64,000 nt of DNA from Saprospiraceae bacterium (GTDB taxonomy: Bacteria; Bacteroidota; Bacteroidia; Chitinophagales; Saprospiraceae). Positions 27,331 to 36,622 of this stretch are shown piece after piece; position 1 is the first letter of the stretch; each line of letters opens with the position of its first letter. Below the pieces are notes generated by a model, which made no database searches, was not told the origin of the DNA, and was given only the letters and a program-made list of their open reading frames with translations. The stretch lies in assembly GCA_016711125.1 (NCBI GenBank), contig JADJTQ010000001.1, positions 496,001 to 560,000 of the forward strand, given 5' to 3'. A program made the position numbers and the translations under genes.

Positions 27331-27368
27331 AAAAAGTAGAATCGACCCACTATAAATACGGAAGAACC
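27331..27368 (+). repeat. Dispersed repeat, 3' part (copy D)
   Basis: ATCGACCCACTATAAATACG followed by GAAGAACC matches the end of the copies at 5801 and 7986. It lies between the palindrome array and the 3' end of the heparinase-like gene. Confidence 0.55.
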
Positions 27369-27374
27369 ACTTTA

Positions 27375-29287
27375 TTAAGGACTACTTCCGCCCGATAATC
27401 GCACTTTGAGGTTACAAATGCCTCCTGTTATAGTCCAGGCGGGAATTCGAATTTCCAGGCGTTTTAGGCCGGCTTTCTTCGCATCCAATGAATGTGGTGG
27501 TGGGTTGAGAGATATAACTGATATCGTAAGTTCAGGATGCGAAAGAATCTCTACATTTAAGCTTTTGCCCTCCTGTTTTAATACCGCTCCGTGATCAACG
27601 ATCTGGACATCAGACTGCGTTATTAGTTGCCAGTGATCAAAGAAGTTTCTTCTGATATTTCAATGTGATCTTCAATGATCAGCGAAGCGGGGCTATCTTT
27701 TATAAACCGGCGTTGGGCGCTTTTGAGCTGACCTTGAAATGTTGGTGTCATATCAATCGTCGCTTCAGGCCTTATTCCGGATTGAAAATCAACAATGCTC
27801 GCCATTCCATCTACAACATGCAATTGATCATTAACTGAAATGGTACTGTGCCCGAAGTTATTTTTGTTCAACAATTTCCAACGATCACATTCCTGACATT
27901 TGCTCCATAATTTGAATCCTGTTCTTTCAATCGGTCCATAACGATGATAGTTTCCGGGATCAATCACCCAACGTATTCCATATAACTCAAAGACAAATGA
28001 ACCCCCATCCATGTTGCCGTGATTTACTGTGCCCCGTCCACCTTTCCCACCAAAATAATATTGATGCGGGTCGTCGGAACCTCCATTAAAAAACGCCACT
28101 GGATTGGCACCATCACCTTTCCAGGCAGTCGGAATAGCCTCTGCATTTTTCTCTTCAAATTGGGCCATCCAGACAATAGATGCGCCTGCTAAACGCGAAA
28201 GCTTTCCCATCTCCTTGGGAGGTTTCAGAAATAGTTCTTTTTCGTAAAATGTCTTATTGCCCGTTTTAGAGGCAAACCATGCCAGCGGAAAATCACCATC
28301 TTTACTCCGTTTGTCTCCACAATCGCCAAAGTTGTACATCAAACCTGATGGTGCATTAGATAAGATTCTAAAAAAGGCGCTTTCCTTAAATGCGGGATAA
28401 TCATGAATGCCAAAATCGGTTTCAAACGCACTTTCAAACATCGCTGCGCTAACAACGGAAAATGATGTACCATAGCTCCAATAGGTTGAGCCCTCCGGAT
28501 AAACACCATCCGGGCCGTACTCTGCGAGGGCATATACCATACCGTCAATTGCCCGGTGAAGTGTTTTGGAGGCTAGTTCAGGTTCGATTTCAGCAACGGT
28601 TATTGATGCTGCGATCATCCCAGCATTACATACCTGATTCCAGTTACTATTACCGTAAGCCCAGTGAGAATGGCCTCCTCCCTCGGGCCAGCTTGGCATG
28701 ATGCCTTTTTCGATCAAAGATTTCTTAGCTAAATCAATTGTGGATTTGGGCAGGTTACCTTCAGTCCAGTCAATTGCGAGGGCAATGGCAAGTGACATTT
28801 CGCCGACGTCCAGAAAGTGCCGCGGATACCAGGTGGGGAAATTACAGGCGGCAACGACCTCTTCATTGATCCGGTGAAGCATTCTGAGATCTTTTTCCAT
28901 GCGATAGACTAAGCCTAGCATATTTATGCGATAGAGCATATCGCGCGAAATATCAAGTTGATTGTCCTGGGTTCTTTCTTCCAGAGGTATCTCAAGATTA
29001 ATGATAGTTTTCTCAAAGACACTTTCAGCATTGAGTTTTATAGCTTGGTAAACGTTTTGAATTACCGGGTCAGTTTTTAGCTTCGCTTTTAGCTTTTTTT
29101 CGATCTCGGAATTGAGAACTAACCTTGGCAGTGATTTCCGCAGGTTCTCTTTTAGAAATGTTGTCGACAGAGGATTGTCAAGAGGAATTGGACCAACAGG
29201 GTGGTGCTCTGAGGTTTGCGTAAATGCTGGAGTGCTCAAGAAAACTATCAGAAGCAACGTATTAAGAGTAATATATTGTTTGAGCAT
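27375..29287 (-). CDS. Secreted heparinase II/III-family polysaccharide lyase, frameshift near C-terminus
   Basis: From the ATG at 29287 (MLKQYITLNTLLLIVFLSTP, a signal peptide), an alpha-toroid domain follows: FPTWYPRHFLDVGEMSLAIA, SHWAYGNSNWNQVCNAGMIA, YGPDGVYPEGSTYWSYG. It passes into the heparinase II/III beta-sheet domain with GKGGRGTVNHGNMDGGSFVF and GIRWVIDPGNYHRYG. The continuous frame stops at 27623 after SLITGN. One base more at about 27632 continues as WQLITQSDVQIVDHG through KRLEIRIPAW to a stop at 27375, completing the C-terminal sandwich. The family cleaves acidic polysaccharides by beta-elimination. It is near a DUF1961 gene but not in an obvious PUL with SusCD. Confidence 0.85.
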
Positions 29288-29456
29288 AACAAGACCTTTA
29301 GAATTTCCTTCCATCTCCAAATGCGTATTGTAGAAAATAGCATAGTCAGATTCCAAAATACCAAACTATTGCTTAACATGAGAATCAAATGCCTGATCTT
29401 TTGGAAATACTACAGGCAATTGAAAGAATTGTGTCATAAAATATGCTGACAAGATT

Positions 29457-29612
29457 TCAATCTTGCATTTTTATTCCAATCTCCTCAATACTCAGATTAA
29501 ATTTTTCCACCAGATCACCTTCTATATCTTCCAGGATTTCCTGACGGCAGAACCATCGGAAGAAACGGAGCGGTAGCTGAGGAGGGGCAATATTATTTCT
29601 GAAATTATTCAC
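29457..29612 (-). pseudogene. Truncated permease prefix domain (51 aa)
   Basis: A GTG at 29610-29612 overlaps the end of the neighbouring permease gene and opens PPQLPLRFFRWFCRQEILED followed by IEGDLVEKFN, ending IGIKMQD at a stop at 29457-29459. This is the N-terminal prefix domain of a further FtsX-type permease, closely similar to the start of the 29605-32221 gene (PPKLPLHFFQWFCRPEIAED). No membrane part follows, so it is a deletion remnant of a tandem duplicate. Confidence 0.7.
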
Positions 29613-32221
29613 TGCGTAGGTTTTTTGCCGGATTGACCAGTGCTGCTTTGATCGTATGTAGACTAATGATAATCAAGGTGATTAGTACCACGCCAGATCC
29701 CACAAGGGCAAATAGCCACCAGTGGATTTCTGCACGAAATATATAGTCATGCAAACCAGCTTCTCATATAGAACCAGGCTATAGGAAAAGCAATGATGAT
29801 AGAGATTAAGACCAACAAAATAAATTCGCCGGATAAAAGGGACCAGATGTCCAATACGGTGGCTCCCAACACTTTTCTGACACTAATTTCCTTGGTTCTT
29901 CGCTCAGCGATAAAGGATGCCAATCCGAATAGTCCCAGCAGAGAAATGAATATGGCAAAGACTGAAAAAAGGAGAGATAGCTTACCAATCCTTTCTTCAT
30001 CAGCAAATTTCTCCGCAAACGCCTCATCTACAAAAGTGAAGTCAAATGGTGATGATGGATTTAAAATGGAAAAGAGCTCCTTGACCTGGTTAATTGACTG
30101 ACCGGTGCTTGCCTCTGGCTTAATCTTGATATTAATGAAATTTCGATTCATGGTATAGTCAATGAAATACATCGAGGGTAAGGTTGTCTGGTACGGTGAT
30201 GCATCGATTACATCTTTAACGACCCCTATTATCTGATAAGATTTATTATTGCTTCTTTTTATGATTGATCCAACCGGATGATCAAAGGATAGTAACCGGG
30301 CTGCTGTTTCGTTGATTACCACAGCTTCCTGGTCGGTTCCAAATTCTTCTGAGAAATCCCGGCCACTGAGTAGTTGAAAGCCGATCGTCCGGCCAAATTC
30401 AGAGGTGACGTAACGGGTGTTGATGAGAACAATATTAGATGGATTTTTTCCTTCCCAATCAAAATCGGTTTGCAGGAATCCTGCTGAGGTAATTGGATTG
30501 GCTGATTCGCTGACATTTTGAACGACTCCAGTGGCAAGTAATTGATTTCTCAGGATATCATGGTCTAGATTCTGCAAGGCCGGTGTGTTTTTTTCTAAAT
30601 AAATGAGTCCGGTGTTATCATAACCAACCGGCCGGTTTTTGATAAATTGAATTTGCTGGTAGATGATGAGGGTTCCGATGATCAGTGTTATTGAAATTGT
30701 GAACTGTAGAACAACGAGCACTTTGCGGGGTAAAATGGAGGAATGACGTCTTTTCGGCGCTTTTTTCAGATTATTAATTGCTTTAATTTCTGACAGGTAA
30801 AAGGCCGGATAACTTCCAGCCAGCAAAGATGTTAGCAAAATGAAAACCGCTGAGGCAAACCAGAATAGACCATTTTGTAGCGGAAGGGTAATTTCTTTCC
30901 CGGTCAGATCATTAAAAGGAGAGAGCATGATAGTGACTAAGAGCGATGCTAAAATAAATGCCAAAAAAGTGATCAGGAATGACTCGCATAAGAATTGATA
31001 AACTAATTGCCTTTTAGGAGAGCCTATCGCTTTTCTTACTCCGATTTCTTTTGATCTTTTTTCACTTTGTACAGTGCTTAAATTCATGAAATTGATGCAC
31101 GCCAAAACCATCACAAAAACCCCTATAATGCCAAAAAGCCAGACGAGATCAATGGTGCCTCCCGTGTTCACTCCATCCTTAAAGGTATTATACAGATGCC
31201 ATTTCGACATCGGGTGCAAAATGAGTTCCGGTTTCGAAATGGTCTCATCTTCAGAGATTTTGGCATAGAAAATATCCTTCACTTTGTGATTGATTCCTGA
31301 CCAGTCTGGATCTGGGCTTAGCTGTACGTAACATTGGTAATCATTAGATCCCCAACTATCCTGGGTATTGCGGACAAATTCGTTTATGGAACGATAATAG
31401 GACCATGGTGCCAGGTATGCCACTTTATTAAATGTCGTATTTGCGGCAAAATCCCGGTATACAGCCGATATCTCCATTTCCGACCGGTTGGCTAACTTAA
31501 TGGTTTTCCCAATTGGACTGTCACCTCCAAAGAGCGCTTTTGCTTCGGATTCGGAAAGCATGATTTCATGCACACCCTGAAGGAGTTCTGGTTTTCCTTT
31601 TATAATTTCCATGGAAAACATTTCGGGGAAACTGGGTTCGACATACATGCCTTTGGCAGAAATAGCCAGATCATCTCTACTGAGGATTTGATTTTGAGTT
31701 ACGGCCAGACAAGTGGCTTGGAAGTCAGGATAGTTTTCTCTGAGTTCCTGACTCATGGGTTGAGGAACTATGGCATAAGTGCCGGTACTCCCGTCAAAAG
31801 TTCGATTTTGAAAGAGTTGCCCGATGTTTTCGTAATTTTTGAAAGTTTTATTAAATGATAATTCATCCCAAACCCAAAGTGCGATAAGTATGGAGACGGT
31901 CATTCCGGCCATCAGACCACCAATGTTAATGAGTGAAAAAACGGTATTTTTTTTAATACCTCGCCAGCTAATTTTTAAATATTGAACAATCATATAGTTG
32001 GGATTTAAATCGAATATTTTTAAACTTCGGATGATGCCTGGTCTTAAGAGAAGGAGTACCTGCCAGATAAATATTCTTCTGGCTTTCCGTAAACCAAATT
32101 TCTCATTATTTTGATTAAATCTTTCCACCAGGTCTCCCTCAATATCCTCCGCTATTTCTGGGCGACAGAACCACTGGAAAAAGTGTAGAGGGAGTTTGGG
32201 AGGACGTGTTTTGGATGACAT
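29605..32221 (-). CDS. FtsX/MacB-type ABC permease with prefix domain, frameshift near C-terminus
   Basis: Starts MSSKTRPPKLPLHFFQWFCR (prefix domain, residues 1-75), then the first helix IGGLMAGMTVSILIALWVWD, the MacB periplasmic domain, RSKEIGVRKAIGSPKRQL with three helices, a second periplasmic domain and RRTKEISVRKVLGATV. The continuous frame stops at 29747 after MRSWFA. The expected tail is found one frame over: HDYIFRAEIHWWLFALVG to NPAKNLRSE, with the stop at 29605-29607. About 870 aa when joined. It lies 124 bp downstream of a PadR gene on the same strand. No ATPase is adjacent. Confidence 0.88.
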
Positions 32222-32345
32222 TTATTTCTTACCTTTTTATGAGTGGGTCAAAAATCTCTGACCCTCCTGATTATAGGAAAGATCAGAGCTTAATAATCTA
32301 CTGCCAAATAGATCGATCTAAGGGGCAGAGCATTTTCATTTCTTA

Positions 32346-32681
32346 TCAATATTTGAAATCAAAGGCAATCCTTGGGATGGTGTTCCAAAGGTCTTGCCGC
32401 AGATCTTTCGTATCCTGGAGTATTTTCTGACCATATTTTGTCACCGTAAAGTACCGCTTGCGTTTACCTCCCCGTTCGGGAGTTGCTTCGCCAAACTCCG
32501 AGATCAGAAAACCTTTCTTTTCTAACCTCCGCAAAACAGTCTGTAAAGCACCAATACTTACGTTCCTTTCAAGCCTTCGTTCAATCTCATCCAGAATGGC
32601 TATTCCATAGGCCTCCCCATATAAAATAGCAACAGTGAGCATGACAACTTCCTCAAATTCGCCCAAATGATGTTTACTCAT
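32346..32681 (-). CDS. PadR-family transcriptional regulator
   Basis: 111 aa: LGEFEEVVMLTVAILYGEAY, VSIGALQTVLRRLEKKGFLI (recognition helix), GGKRKRYFTVTKYGQKIL (wing). It is a paralogue of the PadR protein at 24657-24983 and precedes a paralogous permease, so the two loci are a duplicated regulatory unit. Probably a repressor of its own permease. Confidence 0.92.
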   Translation of the reverse strand: MSKHHLGEFEEVVMLTVAILYGEAYGIAILDEIERRLERNVSIGALQTVLRRLEKKGFLISEFGEATPERGGKRKRYFTVTKYGQKILQDTKDLRQDLWNTIPRIAFDFKY

Positions 32682-33173
32682 GGTTGTAGATTTACCTTAA
32701 ATGTAGTTATTATTGATAAAACTACAACTGAAATAGTACAAGGGACGGAGCAATTTTTAAAAGGTTGCACTTGGAAAGCGAAATTCTAGATAGTCATTTA
32801 AGGGTTGAGAGAGTGTCGATCGATTGGGGTAGTCCAGGATTTCTCATTTTGATTGAATCGGGTGACCGACTTCTGAACTCAGCACCGGTCATCGGCAAAA
32901 TGAGTGGAGTACATTTTATAACCAACCGTAGCTCAGCTAAATTGAAATAGAGAAAGGGTGAATCAGAAAATCCCTTAAATGGGCTTTTACCAAAGTTCCT
33001 TTTGATGAAGGATGCTAAAAATATCGGGTGAAAGTGAATCTAGAAGGGTATCAAAAAACCGATGAGTTGAAGATTTATAAACTCAACTTTCGGAGTTAGC
33101 GCCGTGGCTGGAAGAGCAAAGTTGGTTTTTACCTTCTCCTAGAAATAGGATATGCGACTATTTATTTGAGACC
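32682..33173. other. Intergenic region without recognised features
   Basis: 492 bp between the PadR start and the GlxA-type regulator remnant. It should contain the PadR-permease promoter. A 61-codon plus-strand frame (32765-32950) has no family signal. No hairpin or repeat stands out. Confidence 0.4.
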
Positions 33174-34177
33174 CTAAAATTCCTGGTCAAGCAAGTCTTC
33201 TTTGGAGCGTCCATATTTTGATCGATAGGTTGAGGGAGAGATTCCGACCACTTTTTTAAATGTCTGGCGAAAAGCTTTGGCATCATTGTATCCAGTATCC
33301 GTCATGATTTCTGAAATGGATTGATTGGTTTGTTCCAGTTCATGCTTGGCGGCTTCTATTTTGACCCGTTGTAAATACTGGAAGGGAGTATGATAGGTTG
33401 CCTTTTTAAAACGCCTCAGTAAGTTACGTTTGCTTAAATTAAACTCCTTTGCCAAATCATCCAGTTGACAGGTTTTTGGTAGTTTTCTTCAATAAAATCT
33501 TGGACTTTTCTAATTAAAATATCTTCATGATTTCTCTGACTTTGAAAGATAATAAATGGACTTTGACTTTTTCGGTCGATCTCAATTTCAAACATTTTCG
33601 ATGCCCAATTGACAACGGTCTTACCGCAATATTTTTGAATAAGATGAAGGATGCGATTCAACCCTGAGTAAGCTCCTCCACTTGTGTAAATACCGGAATC
33701 TTCGGTTACAATCTGGTGTGGCATAAGATTTACTTGGGGAAACATTTCGCGGAAAAGGTCGGCAAAGGCCCAATGAGTAGAGCAGCTTTTCCCATCGACC
33801 AGACCCGATTTGGCCAGCAAAAAAGACCCAACACAAATACTCGCTAGCTCGGCTTTGTTTTCCAGATACATTTTTCGAATCCAGGGAATAAAGAGCTTAT
33901 TGTTATCCAGTTCAGCATCGATATCTCCCATGATCGTCGTAATGATGATAAGATCAGTTTTATTGACCTGGTCGATCATTTTGCTTGGTCTGACTGAAAA
34001 CATCCCATCATAGAAAGAAGTTACCTCCTTAATACCCACCAAATCTATGTCAAAGAAGGGTGTTTCTCTTTGACCAGACTCTATAAGATACTGATTGATG
34101 CCTGACAAAATTTTAAAAGGACTTACGATGCTGCTTACTGTGGCTTTACCGACGGGCACAATGATTGATACATGCAT
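33174..34177 (-). pseudogene. GlxA-type AraC regulator with DJ-1/PfpI domain, frameshifted
   Basis: Frame one (33434-34177) gives the DJ-1/PfpI-like sensor half (MHVSIIVPVGKATVSSIVSP, LASICVGSFLLAKSGLVDGK with the nucleophile-position Cys, STHWAFADLF). It ends out of frame at ENYQKPVNWMIWQRSLI. One base restored at about 33467 gives CQLDDLAKEFNLSKRNLLRR and the AraC double helix-turn-helix of the second frame (33174-33455). The paralogue at 34810-35832 is intact, shows the expected junction, and is similar over the whole length. The pair is a tandem duplication. Confidence 0.85.
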
Positions 34178-34368
34178 TATAAAGAGGTATTATATGTAAA
34201 GTAGTGAAAGATGGCCAGAATAGCCCCTGACAATGGCTTGATCTGCCATTTGAGGTTATCTGCCAACTTGATACCTTTGTGAAGATGACCGCAAGGTAAG
34301 ATTGCTTATAACAAAACTATTGCTATCCCGATTAAAAAAAAATTGCAGATGTTTTGACTAAGATCACA

Positions 34369-34536
34369 TCAGTGAAATGTCAGACCAGTTTTACCAATGA
34401 GATAGGTTAAATGATTGGTTACACCCAAGATTGCAAGAAACATCACCCAAAGAACTGAAGAATCTTTCTTACGGATTTTGTGTTTGAGCTGCTCCAGGAT
34501 GCCTGGGGTAGCTTTTTTTTCCGCAAAAGGGGCATG
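34369..34536 (-). pseudogene. Possible C-terminal remnant of a membrane protein
   Basis: Open frame without a start codon reading ATPGILEQLKHKIRKKDSS, then one hydrophobic helix VLWVMFLAILGVTNHL and ending KTGLTFH at a stop at 34369-34371. An in-frame stop lies just upstream. Family not recognised. The rest of 34178-34809 shows nothing. Confidence 0.25.
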
Positions 34537-34809
34537 AACTATGGCAGGTCACTTCAATTTTGTTACATAGGATTGAAGTCAGCAGAACATAGTGCTTTTT
34601 ATTTAGAGCCCGATGTTAGTCTATTGGTTATAGGAAATTAAATGATGTCACATTCTATGTCTACTTCAGTTTAGGTTCCAGAATCCCAATAAGAAGGAAA
34701 ACAATATGCGATAGCATATGTTTTCGGTGTTTCCAGTTCAGAATTTGAGAAATGAAGTCAGTCCTTTCTATAATGAAGAGGTTGCCATATCACATAGAAA
34801 TATCTGTGC

Positions 34810-35832
34810 CTAACCATTTTTGGTATCTTTAATTTCCTTTGCCAGTGGGCCTCCTTTAGATCGGCCATATTTTGATCGATAGGTTGAGGGAGAGATACCT
34901 ACCATTTTCTTGAAGGTTTGGCGAAAGGCTTTAACATCGTTGTAACCTGTGCCAGTCATAATTTCTGAAATGGAATGATTGGTTTGTTCTAAATCACGCT
35001 TGGCTGCTTCCATTTTTACCCGTTGTAAATATTGGATCGGTGTGTTGTGAGTTGCTTTCTTAAATCGCCTAAGTAAGTTGCGTTTGCTCAAATTAAATTT
35101 TTTGGAGAGGTCATTTAGTTGCCATTTTTTTTGATAATTATTTTCAATAAAATCCTGGACTTCCTTGATGAGAATGTCTTCATGGTTTCTCTGGCCTTGA
35201 AAAATATTAAATGGACTCTGGCTGCCCCTATCTACCTCAAGTTCAAACATTTTGGATGTCCAATTTCCTGTATTCCTTCCGCAATATTTTTCAATGAGAT
35301 GTACTAGGAGAGTCATTCCGGAGTGAGATCCTCCACTTGTGTAAATTCCGGAATATTCGGTTAAGATTCGATGTGGTGCCAGATTTACCTTGGGAAACAT
35401 TTCTTGAAAGGTATTTGCAAATGCCCAATGAGTTGAACAGCCAGTCCCATCGACTAGACCCGATTTGGCAATTAAAAAGGAACCTGGGCAAATACTAGCC
35501 AACACTGCCTTGTTTTCCAGATGCATTTTTCGAATCCTGGGGATAAAGGGCGTGTTTTTCTCCAGTCCAGCGCCGTTCTCCCAGATGACCGAAGTAATTA
35601 TGATAAGATCAGTCTTGTCCACCTCATCAATCATTTTGGTTGGTCTGATGGTAAATAGTCCGTTATAGTAAGTTGATTCCTTCTCGATTCCCACTAAATC
35701 TACCTCAAAGAACGGTTCCTTTTCTTGGCCAGTCTCAATCAGATATTGATTAACTGCAGATAGAATTTTATATGGACTGGCGATACTGACTACCGTACCG
35801 TTGGTAGCCGGTACTATAATTGAAACATGCAT
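34810..35832 (-). CDS. GlxA-family AraC-type transcriptional regulator
   Basis: 340 aa. The N-terminal DJ-1/PfpI-like domain (MHVSIIVPATNGTVVSIASP, LASICPGSFLIAKSGLVDGT, SGIYTSGGSHSGMTLLVHLI) is probably a non-catalytic ligand sensor. The C-terminal AraC domain has LSKKFNLSKRNLLRRFKKAT (first helix-turn-helix), SISEIMTGTGYNDVKAFRQT (second) and the closing VGISPSTYRSKYG. Members of this family are usually activators of nearby metabolic genes, but none is adjacent here. It is the intact member of a tandem pair with 33174-34177. Confidence 0.92.
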   Translation of the reverse strand: MHVSIIVPATNGTVVSIASPYKILSAVNQYLIETGQEKEPFFEVDLVGIEKESTYYNGLFTIRPTKMIDEVDKTDLIIITSVIWENGAGLEKNTPFIPRIRKMHLENKAVLASICPGSFLIAKSGLVDGTGCSTHWAFANTFQEMFPKVNLAPHRILTEYSGIYTSGGSHSGMTLLVHLIEKYCGRNTGNWTSKMFELEVDRGSQSPFNIFQGQRNHEDILIKEVQDFIENNYQKKWQLNDLSKKFNLSKRNLLRRFKKATHNTPIQYLQRVKMEAAKRDLEQTNHSISEIMTGTGYNDVKAFRQTFKKMVGISPSTYRSKYGRSKGGPLAKEIKDTKNG

Positions 35833-36622
35833 ATAGATCCGTAATAGCTAGATGAAGAAGTGTTGAATTCTGACTTGATGATCCGCAGTATGATGACGAG
35901 ATCCATCGTTTAAAGTTTTTAGCAATAATTTTGTAACAACAAAGAATTACAAATGTTTTGAAATAATGTATCTATAGCTAACCTGAATAGAGCTCTTGGA
36001 TTACTTGGTTAAAAAGACATGATAGCAGGGGTGGGCTTAGTCAAGCGTTACGATATAGTATATAGTGGATATCACGGTAGTGGATTTTATGACTTTGTTA
36101 ACGTTTCGAATTAGCTGATCCATATGGAACTCCGCGTTTGCATTTTTCGCGAGCTGATGATTAGGGACTTATCTAAGCTGAGATATCGAGGGTATTTTTT
36201 ACATTCAAGAATGTTTCATGTCCGTTGAATTACAAATTGCAGCGAGATACCAATAGAGCCATGGTTGGTGAGTGGCCAGCAGGAGGCACCATGAGACCAT
36301 AGTGAAATTTGGAAAGAGCAAATCAGGATTCATTTAGAAACCGTCATGTATTTTCTGGCATTAAATATCTATCGGATAGTACCACTATATGAATTATTCA
36401 CTGATGGTAATAGCGAATCTCAGTGCTTATGCTAGCAATTCAAAGAGGTCGGTTTTTATGGTCGCTTAGTCGATTAAAGACCAGTATTCATCGACATTGC
36501 TATCTGAATGTCGGTGTGTTCATGGTTGTTCTACGAAATTCTTCGTTGTTTTTTATATCTTAGTGGACCCTTCCTCGACTAAGACACTTTTCATTAGTCA
36601 CAATTCAATTGATAGTACAGAT
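35833..36622. other. Intergenic region without recognised features
   Basis: 790 bp between the divergent GlxA-type regulator and the permease. No family-bearing frame, repeat or clear promoter was recognised. The open frame extending upstream of the permease (from 36497) is Cys- and Phe-rich and unlike the family, so it is treated as untranslated. Confidence 0.4.
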
